Origin: Nocardia inohanensis NBRC 100128
Lineage (GTDB): Bacteria; Actinomycetota; Actinomycetes; Mycobacteriales; Mycobacteriaceae
Length of the DNA: 64,000 nt
Direction: 5' to 3'
NCBI RefSeq assembly: GCF_001612945.1
Contig: NZ_BDBK01000016.1
Coordinates: 124,001 to 188,000 of the forward strand
The position numbers were made by a program, and so were the translations under genes. The notes beneath the pieces were generated by a model. That model did not search any database, was not told the origin of the DNA, and saw only the letters and a list, made by a program, of their open reading frames with translations. Positions 1 through 7,106 of this stretch are shown piece after piece. The first letter of the stretch is position 1. Every line of letters begins with the position of its first letter.

Positions 1-554
1 ACCTCACCCCCGAGCAGGCGGAAGCCGTCGTGAAGGATTTCCAGCAGGCGCTGGGCGCCCTCGCCAAGCTCCCGCAGCCGACGGTCGCCGCGATCTCCGG
101 CTACGCCCTGGGCGCGGGTCTGGAACTCGCCCTCGGCGCGGACCACCGCATCATCGGCGACAACGTGAAACTGGGCCTGCCGCAGATCAAGGCGGGCCTG
201 ATCCCGCTCGCCGGCATCCGCCGCTTGAGCCTGCTCATCGGCCCGTCCAAGGCCAAGGACCTGGTCTACTCCGGCCGCTTCGTGGATCCGAAGGAGGCCG
301 AGCGGATCGGCCTGGTCGACGAGGTCGTCGCCCCCGACGAGGTGTTCCGGTCCGCACTGCGCTGGGCCCGCCGATTCACCGGTGCGCCGACCCTCGCCCT
401 GGCCGCCGCCAAACGCGTCTTCGAGGCCGGTACGCACGGCCACGATCGCGCCCGCACCGAGTGGGTGCGGCTGTTCGGCACCGCAGACCAGCAGGTTGGA
501 ACACGTTCCTATTTGGACAATGGCCCGGGAGTGGCCCGCTTCACCGGCCGATAA
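1..554 (+). CDS. Enoyl-CoA hydratase/isomerase, 5' end outside the window
   Basis: Crotonase-fold enzyme that hydrates or isomerises enoyl-CoA thioesters in fatty-acid oxidation. The reading frame is open from base 3, so the start lies upstream; 183 codons plus a stop remain. Visible crotonase features are the ISGYALGAGLELALGAD stretch (oxyanion-hole glycines) and the following LGLPQIKAGLIPLAGI segment, normally catalytic helix and loop. The C-terminus is full length. It is followed 48 bases later by a methyltransferase. From memory this order matches Rv3039c (echA17)-Rv3038c-Rv3037c of M. tuberculosis. The substrate cannot be told from sequence. Confidence 0.9.
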   Translation, partial: LTPEQAEAVVKDFQQALGALAKLPQPTVAAISGYALGAGLELALGADHRIIGDNVKLGLPQIKAGLIPLAGIRRLSLLIGPSKAKDLVYSGRFVDPKEAERIGLVDEVVAPDEVFRSALRWARRFTGAPTLALAAAKRVFEAGTHGHDRARTEWVRLFGTADQQVGTRSYLDNGPGVARFTGR

Positions 555-602
555 CCGGCCCGATAACACTGCCTACCGGGGCGTTCATTAGGCTGCCCTG
601 TT

Positions 603-1580
603 ATGACAGCTCGTCCTGAAGACCCCGCGCCGAACCCGCACGCCACCGAGGCGGAGGTCCAGGCCGCGTATTCCGACAACAAGCTCGCCCAGGTGCTGTA
701 TCACGACTGGGAGGCGGAAACCTACGACGACAAGTGGTCCATCTCCTATGACGAGCGCTGCATCGAGTACGCGCGCGGCCGGTTCGACGCCGTGGCGCCC
801 GATGCGAACCTGCCCTACGAGCGGGCGCTCGAACTCGGTTGCGGCACCGGCTTCTTCCTGCTGAACCTGATGCAGGGCGGCGTGGCCAAGACCGGTTCGG
901 TCACCGACCTGTCCCCGGGCATGGTCAAGGTCGCCACCCGCAACGCCCAGCACCTGGGCCTGGATGTCGACGGCCGCGTCGCCGACGCCGAGACCATCCC
1001 GTACGAGGACGACACTTTCGATCTCGTCGTGGGTCACGCTGTGCTGCACCATATTCCGGACGTCGAGCTGGCGCTCAAGGAATGCCTGCGGGTGCTCAAG
1101 CCCGGCGGCCGTTTCGTCTTCGCGGGCGAGCCGACCACCATCGGCAATATCTACGCGCGCCGCCTGGGCCAGGTCACCTGGAAGATCACCACCAACGTCA
1201 CCAAGCTGCCGTTCCTGTCCGGCTGGCGTCGCCCGCAGGAGGAACTGGACGAGTCCTCCCGCGCCGCCGCCCTCGAGGCCGTCGTCGACCTGCACACCTT
1301 CGATCCCAGCGATCTGGAGCGCATGGCGACCAGCGCGGGCGCGGTGGATGTGCACGCCGAGACCGAAGAGTTCGCCGCCGCCCTGTGGGGCTGGCCGGTC
1401 CGCACCTTCGAGGCCGCCGTGCCGGAGGAGAAGCTGACCATCGGCTACCGCATGGCTCAGTACAAGGCGTGGCTGGCGCTGAGCAAGCTGGACGAGAAGG
1501 TGCTGCGCCACGTCGTCCCGCGCCAGTTCTTCTACAACGCCATGATCACCGGCGTGAAGCCCGGCGCTTCCGCGAAGTAA
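603..1580 (+). CDS. Class I SAM-dependent methyltransferase
   Basis: 325-residue methyltransferase of the Methyltransf_11 type. Motif I (LELGCGTG) lies at about residues 76-83, followed by a Rossmann core with the VVGHAVLHHIPD motif IV/post-II region and the LRVLKPGGRFVF motif characteristic of small-molecule methyltransferases. The C-terminal third (about residues 190-325) is an additional substrate domain. The ATG at 603 directly follows a short spacer after the crotonase. Length and neighbours match the M. tuberculosis Rv3038c neighbourhood, as I recall it. The methyl acceptor is unknown; nearby glucan-lipopolysaccharide genes make an envelope or carbohydrate substrate possible, but that is inference. 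Confidence 0.85.
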   Translation: MTARPEDPAPNPHATEAEVQAAYSDNKLAQVLYHDWEAETYDDKWSISYDERCIEYARGRFDAVAPDANLPYERALELGCGTGFFLLNLMQGGVAKTGSVTDLSPGMVKVATRNAQHLGLDVDGRVADAETIPYEDDTFDLVVGHAVLHHIPDVELALKECLRVLKPGGRFVFAGEPTTIGNIYARRLGQVTWKITTNVTKLPFLSGWRRPQEELDESSRAAALEAVVDLHTFDPSDLERMATSAGAVDVHAETEEFAAALWGWPVRTFEAAVPEEKLTIGYRMAQYKAWLALSKLDEKVLRHVVPRQFFYNAMITGVKPGASAK

Positions 1581-1601
1581 TCCGAGACCCGGCGAATTCC
1601 C

Positions 1602-2768
1602 TTGGGCTACGCCTTCTCTCGCGACGACGTCGCATACCTCGGCAGCGCGGCCGGCACGGCCGCGCTGACCGAAGCGAACGAATTCGCCCTGACTCCCAAA
1701 TCGCTCCTCGGCGATCTGGAAAAACTCCGCCGCACCCATGGTGACCGCACCGCCGCCCTGGTGGAAACGGTCCGCCTGCGCCGCCGCGCCGTCACCAAAC
1801 TCCCCGGCGCGGGAGAGTGGCTCTTCACCGATGACGCCCTCCAGCAGGCCACGCCGACCGCCGTCGCCCGGCACCGTGCCGACCGCCTCGCGGGCCGCAC
1901 CGTCCACGACGTCACCTGCTCGATCGGCGCGGAACTGGCCGAGCTCGCCCGCACCTGCCCGGCCGTCATCGGCAGCGACCTCGACGACGTCCGCTTGGCC
2001 ATGGCGGCCCATAATCTGCCCGACGCCACGGGAAACATCCTGTTGGCCAAGGCCGATGCGCTACAGCCGTGCAGTCGCGCGGAGGTGGTGATCGCCGATC
2101 CGGCGCGCCGGGCCGACGGCCGCCGCACCCACGATCCGGCGAAGCTGCAACCCCCGCTGCCGGATCTACTGGAGGCGTACGCGGGCCGCGATCTCGCCGT
2201 GAAGTGTGCTCCCGGACTGGATTTCGACAAACTGGCCTGGGCGGGCGAGGTCGAGGTGGTCTCGCTCGACGGTGCGGTGCGCGAAGCCTGCCTGTGGTCG
2301 CCGGGGCTGGCCGAATCCGGCGTCACCCGCCGCGCGACGGTGCTGTCGTCAACCGGCAAGCCCTGGAGCCTCGCCGACGCCGACCCCGACGACATCCCGG
2401 AGCGGGAACCGGGGGAGTGGATCATGGACCCGGACGGCGCGGTCGTGCGTGCGGGCCTGGTGCGCCACTACGCCGCGAAACACGGCCTGTGGCAATTGGA
2501 TCCCCGGATCGCCTATCTGACCGGCGACACGGTGCCCGAAGGCATGCGCGGCTTCCGCATCCTCGACCGCATGGACTTCCGGGAGAAGCCGCTCCGCGCC
2601 GAACTGCACCGCCGCGACTGCGGCCCCCTCGAAATCCTTACCCGCGGCGTGGATCTCGACCCCGACGCACTGCGCTCGAAGCTCAAGCCGAAGGGCTCGG
2701 TGCCGCACACCCTGGTGGTCACCAGGATCGGCCGCACCGCGACCGTTTTCCTCTGCGCCACACCGTGA
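1602..2768 (+). CDS. THUMP-like domain methyltransferase
   Basis: 388-residue protein read from a TTG start 21 bases after the previous stop. It has an N-terminal helical region (1-95), a degenerate class I methyltransferase core with a DVTCSIGAE loop (about 103-111) in the SAM-binding position and IADPARR (about 164-170) in the motif IV position. The C-terminal domain ending in a short beta-rich segment is typical of actinobacterial 'THUMP-like' proteins. The motif IV type suggests a nucleobase or amide nitrogen target, possibly RNA, but no substrate is known to me. It corresponds in position to Rv3037c. It ends convergently one base from the PPOX-family gene. Confidence 0.75.
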   Translation: MGYAFSRDDVAYLGSAAGTAALTEANEFALTPKSLLGDLEKLRRTHGDRTAALVETVRLRRRAVTKLPGAGEWLFTDDALQQATPTAVARHRADRLAGRTVHDVTCSIGAELAELARTCPAVIGSDLDDVRLAMAAHNLPDATGNILLAKADALQPCSRAEVVIADPARRADGRRTHDPAKLQPPLPDLLEAYAGRDLAVKCAPGLDFDKLAWAGEVEVVSLDGAVREACLWSPGLAESGVTRRATVLSSTGKPWSLADADPDDIPEREPGEWIMDPDGAVVRAGLVRHYAAKHGLWQLDPRIAYLTGDTVPEGMRGFRILDRMDFREKPLRAELHRRDCGPLEILTRGVDLDPDALRSKLKPKGSVPHTLVVTRIGRTATVFLCATP

Positions 2769-2769
2769 T

Positions 2770-3165
2770 TCACTGATACGTGGCATGCGTGGGCCGCATG
2801 ACCAGCACCACGCGGCGCGGATGGTCGCCGACCGGCTTCTCGTAGGTCAGCCCGTAGCGGCGCGCCAGCACATCGAAGAAATCGCCCTGCGGGTCCGGGT
2901 CGATGCGCTCGATGACGCCGCGCACCTCGAGGTAGCGGTACGGGGCCTCCGGATCGCTGATGCTCACCGCGACATGGGGATCCGCGGCGGTATTGCGGTG
3001 TTTCGCGCGGTCGGTGGTGGTCGTGAAACGGATGAACTCGCCGTCCCAGATCTGCCAGATCGGCGTCACCTGGGGCGTGCCGTCCGGATTGAGGGTGGCC
3101 AGATGTGCGAACAGCGGGCGGGTGAGCAGGTCGGCGTGGGATTGCGGGACTACCTGGTCGGGCAT
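2770..3165 (-). CDS. PPOX-fold F420/FMN-dependent oxidoreductase
   Basis: 131-residue split-barrel protein of the pyridoxamine-5'-phosphate-oxidase superfamily, the F420- or FMN-binding 'PPOX class' common in mycolata. The N-terminal half has the family pattern HLATLNPDGTPQVTPIW followed by a strand with lysine (DRAKHRN). The C-terminus carries the conserved RVVLVMRPTHATY ending. It starts one base after the stop of the upstream beta-propeller lipoprotein (3167-4177), so the two are probably co-transcribed. Cofactor choice cannot be decided from sequence by eye. Confidence 0.85.
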   Translation of the reverse strand: MPDQVVPQSHADLLTRPLFAHLATLNPDGTPQVTPIWQIWDGEFIRFTTTTDRAKHRNTAADPHVAVSISDPEAPYRYLEVRGVIERIDPDPQGDFFDVLARRYGLTYEKPVGDHPRRVVLVMRPTHATYQ

Positions 3166-3166
3166 G

Positions 3167-4177
3167 TCAGATTCCTGTCAGTTCTACGACGCGGAAGGGA
3201 TTGGTGGGGGTGCCCTCGCCCATCGGGCCGCCGCGATCGAATTGCGAGACGACGACCAGCAGGCGATTTCCGTTGTGCGCCATGGTGGTGGGGATACGCA
3301 GGGTCTCGTCGGTGAAACGCTGCTGTTGTTCGGCAACGCCGCCGTCGGCGTCGATCTTCCAGCGGCTCACCGAGTTCGACTTGTTGTGCACGACCCAGAG
3401 GGTGTCCCCGCGTAGTTCCAGGCCGTCGCCGTCGACCATGGTCGCGCCGCGCAGCGTCACCTTGGTGATGGCGGGCTGTGCGCCCAGTCCGATGCGGAAC
3501 AGTTCGCCCGGGGTCATATCCACGACCAGCAGGTAGCGGCCGGACGCATCGGCCACGATTCCGTTGAGCAGCTTGGGGCTCGGCGCACCGGCGCCGTTCG
3601 CGGTGGTCAGATCGGCGTACTGGGCGAGCGTGGCCCGGCCGCCCTGGGTTGCGGCGTCGGTGAGCTGCTGCGGCGTCACGCGGTAGATCACCGGGCGCAC
3701 GCTGTCGGTGAGATACATGCTGCCGTCGGCGGTTTCGGCGAGGTCGTTGATGAACGGCTGGTCTTGGGCCGGGGTATCGAATCGGGCGATGAGTTTGCGA
3801 GTTCCGGTGTCGTACACCGCGACTCCGGCGGTGTGGTCGGTGACCCACAGTCGCCCGGCCGCATCCACGCGCAGGCCGTTGGCGGTCCGGCGACCGTCCG
3901 TGCCGGCGGGCAGGAAGATCTCGGCGCGTTGCTGCCCGGCGGCGGCCCGGTAGACCGCCCCGTCGGTGAAGGAGCCGACGTAGGTGTCGCCGGTGCGGGT
4001 GTCGACCGCGATGCCTTCGGGGTAGGCACGTTCTTCGGGGAGTTCGAACGCGGTACTGATCTTCGGCTGGCTGGTGCTCGGCGCGCCGCCGTCCTCGGTA
4101 TTGCCGCAGGCCGCGAGGGTGAGCACGGTGCCCGCGGCGAGGAGTCCGGCGAGGCGGCGGCGGTTGGCGGTGAACAT
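3167..4177 (-). CDS. SMP-30/gluconolactonase-like beta-propeller lipoprotein
   Basis: 336-residue predicted lipoprotein. The N-terminus has two to three arginines, a hydrophobic stretch and a lipobox ending in LAAC (Cys about residue 24), followed by a polar linker. The mature part is a six-bladed propeller-like repeat with segments such as GIAVDTRTGDTYVGS and NGLRVDAAGRLWVTD, typical of SMP-30/lactonase/strictosidine-synthase folds. It is divergent from a MarR regulator across a perfect palindrome (4229-4242) and is followed by the PPOX gene, so MarR control is likely. It may be an extracytoplasmic sugar-lactone hydrolase or a binding protein; no catalytic assignment is made. Confidence 0.8.
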   Translation of the reverse strand: MFTANRRRLAGLLAAGTVLTLAACGNTEDGGAPSTSQPKISTAFELPEERAYPEGIAVDTRTGDTYVGSFTDGAVYRAAAGQQRAEIFLPAGTDGRRTANGLRVDAAGRLWVTDHTAGVAVYDTGTRKLIARFDTPAQDQPFINDLAETADGSMYLTDSVRPVIYRVTPQQLTDAATQGGRATLAQYADLTTANGAGAPSPKLLNGIVADASGRYLLVVDMTPGELFRIGLGAQPAITKVTLRGATMVDGDGLELRGDTLWVVHNKSNSVSRWKIDADGGVAEQQQRFTDETLRIPTTMAHNGNRLLVVVSQFDRGGPMGEGTPTNPFRVVELTGI

Positions 4178-4228
4178 CTTTCGAACCTCTTCGGTAGGGG
4201 CGACATCTTCGAATGATGGCTAACGTAG

Positions 4229-4242
4229 ATTAGAGCTCTAAT
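4229..4242. promoter_or_regulatory. 14-bp perfect palindrome, candidate MarR operator
   Basis: ATTAGAGCTCTAAT reads the same on both strands. It lies between the divergent beta-propeller lipoprotein and MarR genes, 51 bases upstream of the lipoprotein start and 38 upstream of the ATG at 4281. A short direct repeat AACGTA flanks it at 4222-4227 and 4250-4255. Its symmetry and place fit an autoregulatory MarR site. Confidence 0.55.
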
Positions 4243-4280
4243 GATTGTCAACGTACGAACGGTCGAGAGGGTCGAATAGG

Positions 4281-4733
4281 ATGCCGGTCATGACGTCGAT
4301 GCCTGCCGAAGAGCGCCTGGGTTCCCATATCAAGCGCGTCGAACAGGCCATGCAAGCGACGAAGATGGCGGCGCTCAAACCCGCCGGCGTGACGGTCCCG
4401 CAGTACGCGGCGCTACTGGTGCTCAGCGACAACCCGGGCATCTCGGCCGCGGCCCTCGCGCGTCAATGCGGCGTCACCCCGCCCACCATGAACACCGTGC
4501 TGGCGAACCTGCGCGACCGCGGCCTGATCGAACGCACCCAGCACGCCTGGCACAAGAACGTGCTGGAAACCCGCCTCACCGATGCGGGCGCGAAGGTTCT
4601 GCGCGAGGCCGACCGGGCGGGCGTGCGCGTCGAACGCGCTGTCGCCGCCGAGTTCACCCCGGCGGAATTCGCGACCCTGGTGGAATTGCTGGCGCGGGCG
4701 GCCACCGCCTACGAGGCGCAGCGCCCCGACTAG
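4281..4733 (+). CDS. MarR-family transcriptional regulator
   Basis: 150-residue winged-helix regulator. The recognition region reads GISAAALARQCGVTPPTMNTVLANLRDRGLI, followed by the wing (TRLTDAGAKVL) and a C-terminal dimerisation helix. I chose ATG 4281, preceded by GAGAGG about 10 bases upstream, over an in-frame TTG at 4245, because the longer form would begin within 3 bases of the perfect palindrome at 4229-4242. ATG 4290 is also possible. It probably represses itself and the divergent lipoprotein-PPOX operon. The C-terminus overlaps the convergent second MarR gene by four bases. Confidence 0.85.
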   Translation: MPVMTSMPAEERLGSHIKRVEQAMQATKMAALKPAGVTVPQYAALLVLSDNPGISAAALARQCGVTPPTMNTVLANLRDRGLIERTQHAWHKNVLETRLTDAGAKVLREADRAGVRVERAVAAEFTPAEFATLVELLARAATAYEAQRPD

Positions 4734-5197
4734 TCGCCGCCCACGGTGGTCTCGAAGTCGGCCACGAATCTGGTGAGCAGTCGCGCGAATTCGCTGCGAT
4801 CTCGCTCGGTCCACTCCGCCGTGGTGCGGGCGAACACGGCTTGGCGGGTGGCGTGCGCGTGCTCGAGGATCGTGCGCGCCTGCCGGGTCAGATGCAGCAG
4901 CACCCGTCTCGCGTCGGCCTGATCGGCCCGGCGTTCGAGCAGCCCGTCCGCGACCGCCTTGGCCACCAGCCGGCTGGCGCGCGGCTGGTCCACACCGAGC
5001 GCGATCGCGATATCGGAGACGGTGGCCTCATCGGTTCGCGCTTCGACGGCGTCGAGCACCGCGAACACCGTGGGATCGACCGCCGGCCCGCCGCTCTTGG
5101 AGCCGATGCGATTGAGCGCCCGCCGAGTCTGATTGCGGCGCACGGCCACCATGGCGCGTTCGATGGCTTCGATGGCGTTATCGCTCACCCTTGTCAT
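4730..5197 (-). CDS. MarR-family transcriptional regulator
   Basis: 155-residue winged-helix regulator with a clear DNA-binding segment (EATVSDIAIALGVDQPRASRLVAKAVADGLL) and the basic wing RRADQADARRVLLHLT. The start at 5197 (MTRVSDNAIEAIERAM) was preferred over a longer frame that would run through the inverted repeat in the promoter. It faces another MarR-type gene (5256-5702) across 58 bases. Such divergent pairs usually share an operator. The ligand is unknown. Confidence 0.85.
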   Translation of the reverse strand: MTRVSDNAIEAIERAMVAVRRNQTRRALNRIGSKSGGPAVDPTVFAVLDAVEARTDEATVSDIAIALGVDQPRASRLVAKAVADGLLERRADQADARRVLLHLTRQARTILEHAHATRQAVFARTTAEWTERDRSEFARLLTRFVADFETTVGGD

Positions 5198-5201
5198 CCT
5201 A

Positions 5202-5235
5202 CAATTACTTGCTAAACTACATATACATGTAATTG
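5202..5235. promoter_or_regulatory. Inverted repeat in divergent MarR promoter
   Basis: CAATTAC (5202-5208) and GTAATTG (5229-5235) form 7-base arms around a 20-base AT-rich spacer, which itself holds the 8-base palindrome TACATGTA (5224-5231). The whole intergenic region is AT-rich against a GC-rich background. It is a candidate shared operator for the two divergent MarR-type genes. Confidence 0.45.
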
Positions 5236-5255
5236 GACAACTATTGGAGGATGTT

Positions 5256-5702
5256 GTGGACGCCACCCGTAAACCCTTGGGCTACTGGCTCATGCACATT
5301 CACAACGGCCTCGAAGCCAACTTCGCCGCCCTGCTCGAATCGAAGGGCGTGGTGCGCCGCCAGTGGCAGATCATGAATACCCTCGCGCGCGGCCCGCTCA
5401 CCCCGGCGGGACTCGACGAGGCCCTCGCGCCGTTCCTGAACGAGCAGCACCCGACCGTCGCCGAATTCGTCGAACCACTCGTGCGGCGCGGCTGGCTGAC
5501 CGCCGATCCGGCCGGGGCGTACACCCTCACCGGCGACGGCCGGACCGAATACCGCTCTCTCGCAGCACGTATCGACGCCGAACGCGCCGCCACCATCGAC
5601 GGCTTGAGCCCCGGCGACTACAACACCCTGATCGATCAGCTGCGCCGCATCGCGGCCAATGTGGACGCGATCGCCGCGGACCGCATCACTTCTCGGGCTT
5701 GA
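5256..5702 (+). CDS. MarR-like winged-helix regulator
   Basis: 148-residue protein starting at GTG 5256 with a strong GGAGG at 5246-5250. An ATG at 5251 is out of frame. The N-terminal helix (PLGYWLMHIHNGLEANF) and the VVRRQWQIMNTLARGPLT helix-turn-helix resemble small MarR proteins that pair with a dominant regulator, and the C-terminal helices could dimerise. It is transcribed away from the 4730-5197 MarR gene. Its last 17 bases overlap the 3' end of the convergent PQQ-like propeller gene. The target gene is not evident. Confidence 0.75.
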   Translation: MDATRKPLGYWLMHIHNGLEANFAALLESKGVVRRQWQIMNTLARGPLTPAGLDEALAPFLNEQHPTVAEFVEPLVRRGWLTADPAGAYTLTGDGRTEYRSLAARIDAERAATIDGLSPGDYNTLIDQLRRIAANVDAIAADRITSRA

Positions 5703-6978
5703 AGACGAACAACTCGCCGATGCGGGTCGTCACCACGACATCGCCGTCCTTGCTGATCGCGGTGCCGACCGTGGTCCCCTCCGCGCCCGGCATGGTGTCG
5801 GAATCGACGGTCGCCCCGGAACGGGTGTCGAAGGTGACCAGGGTCAGGCCGTCGCCGATCGGCGCGACCGTGTAGCCGGTATTGCCGCCGGTCTGCACCG
5901 GGCGTCCGCGCAGGGTGAGATCCTTGCGCTCCCAGCCGATCTCGGCTTTGTCACCGCGATCGTGGATCGCCATCAGATGCCCGTCGTCGCCGGCCGGGAT
6001 CAGCATGTCGTCCGAGACCGAGATGGCTCCGCGCGGTGCGAAGTCCAGTTTCTGCACCCATTTCGCGTGGCCGTCGGTGGTGTCCACCGCCACCAGCTGA
6101 TTGCTGTTGTCGCCGACATACAGGGTGGAGCCGTCCTTGGAGAGCGCGGGGCTGGTGGCGCTGCCGCCGTTGAGCATCGCGGCGCTCCAGTCGCGGCGAA
6201 TCTCCTTGCCGTTGTAGGTCAGTGCGACCAGCTCGGCGGTGCCTTTGCCGGGCTGCCAGACGGTGGCGTAGAACCGGCCCGACTTCTCGTCCACCGCGGA
6301 CACATTCGCCACGGGGCACTGCGGGCCGCCGTCGGCGCAATCCTCGAGGCCCTGCCCGTCCGGGGGCCGGTTCAGGCTCGCGTTGGCCAGGAAGTCCGGT
6401 TCGCCTAATAGCTGGAAGGTCGACACCTGCCGGTCGCCGGTCTGTCGGCTCAGCACATCCACCTGACCCAGCTGGGTCACCGACAGCACATTGCCGTCAC
6501 CGGTGAACTGCACCGACACCGGCACGCCGGCCGCCGGGGTGCGCCAGCGCGGCTGCCCGAGCGCGTTGTAGGCGTTCACCCCGCCGTCGTCGCCGACGTA
6601 GATGTTGGTGGCCCCGTCCACGGCCGCCCCGCCCTCGATGGCGTTGTAGCCCATCGGGTTACAGAAGCGTTTGCGGCCGGTCGGCATCTGGAAGGAGAAG
6701 ATATTGCAGGACGCGGTGCGGGTGGTGACGAACAGCTGCCCGTCCGGGCCGATGGTCACCGGCGCGGCCACCGGTCCGCCGATCGGCCGCTGCCAGTTCA
6801 ACGCCAGCGCCCGCGACCCGGTCACCGGACTCGACCCGCTGTTGCGGGCATCGTGCATGGCGAGCGGCCAGCCGTCCCCGGGTCCCACCCGGATATCGTC
6901 GACCGTGGTGCTACCGCAGGCGCTCGCCGCGAACAAGCCCGCCGCCGCGATCGCCAATGCCCGGATACCGCTCCCCAT
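5686..6978 (-). CDS. PQQ-like beta-propeller lipoprotein (BamB-like fold)
   Basis: 430-residue predicted lipoprotein. The signal peptide ends in a lipobox (AASAC, Cys about residue 21). The mature protein has repeated PQQ/WD-like blades, for example LFVTTRTASCNIFSF, NIYVGDDGGVNAYNALGQPRWRT and LYVGDNSNQLVAVDTTDGHAKWVQK. The start at 6978 is set by the signal peptide and an AGAAGGGA ribosome site upstream. It sits where Rv3035 lies in M. tuberculosis, before the acyltransferase gene. No PQQ dehydrogenase active site is seen, so a scaffold or envelope assembly role is more likely. The function is unproven. Confidence 0.8.
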   Translation of the reverse strand: MGSGIRALAIAAAGLFAASACGSTTVDDIRVGPGDGWPLAMHDARNSGSSPVTGSRALALNWQRPIGGPVAAPVTIGPDGQLFVTTRTASCNIFSFQMPTGRKRFCNPMGYNAIEGGAAVDGATNIYVGDDGGVNAYNALGQPRWRTPAAGVPVSVQFTGDGNVLSVTQLGQVDVLSRQTGDRQVSTFQLLGEPDFLANASLNRPPDGQGLEDCADGGPQCPVANVSAVDEKSGRFYATVWQPGKGTAELVALTYNGKEIRRDWSAAMLNGGSATSPALSKDGSTLYVGDNSNQLVAVDTTDGHAKWVQKLDFAPRGAISVSDDMLIPAGDDGHLMAIHDRGDKAEIGWERKDLTLRGRPVQTGGNTGYTVAPIGDGLTLVTFDTRSGATVDSDTMPGAEGTTVGTAISKDGDVVVTTRIGELFVFKPEK

Positions 6979-7106
6979 TCGCACTTGCCGATGTCCCTTC
7001 TGCCAGTACGGAGTCAGTGGTTTGCTGTCGGGCTGATGCCTGATCGCGCTCCGCCGGACAGGGTGGTCACGCGCAAGCTCGCACAGCCGGGGCACAGCGT
7101 CTCTGG

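Noticed and set aside
588..2012. Long antisense open frame opposite the first methyltransferase genes
   Set aside because: Arises from high third-position GC of the sense genes; no ribosome site, no family, low-complexity Gly/Ala/Val/Arg sequence.
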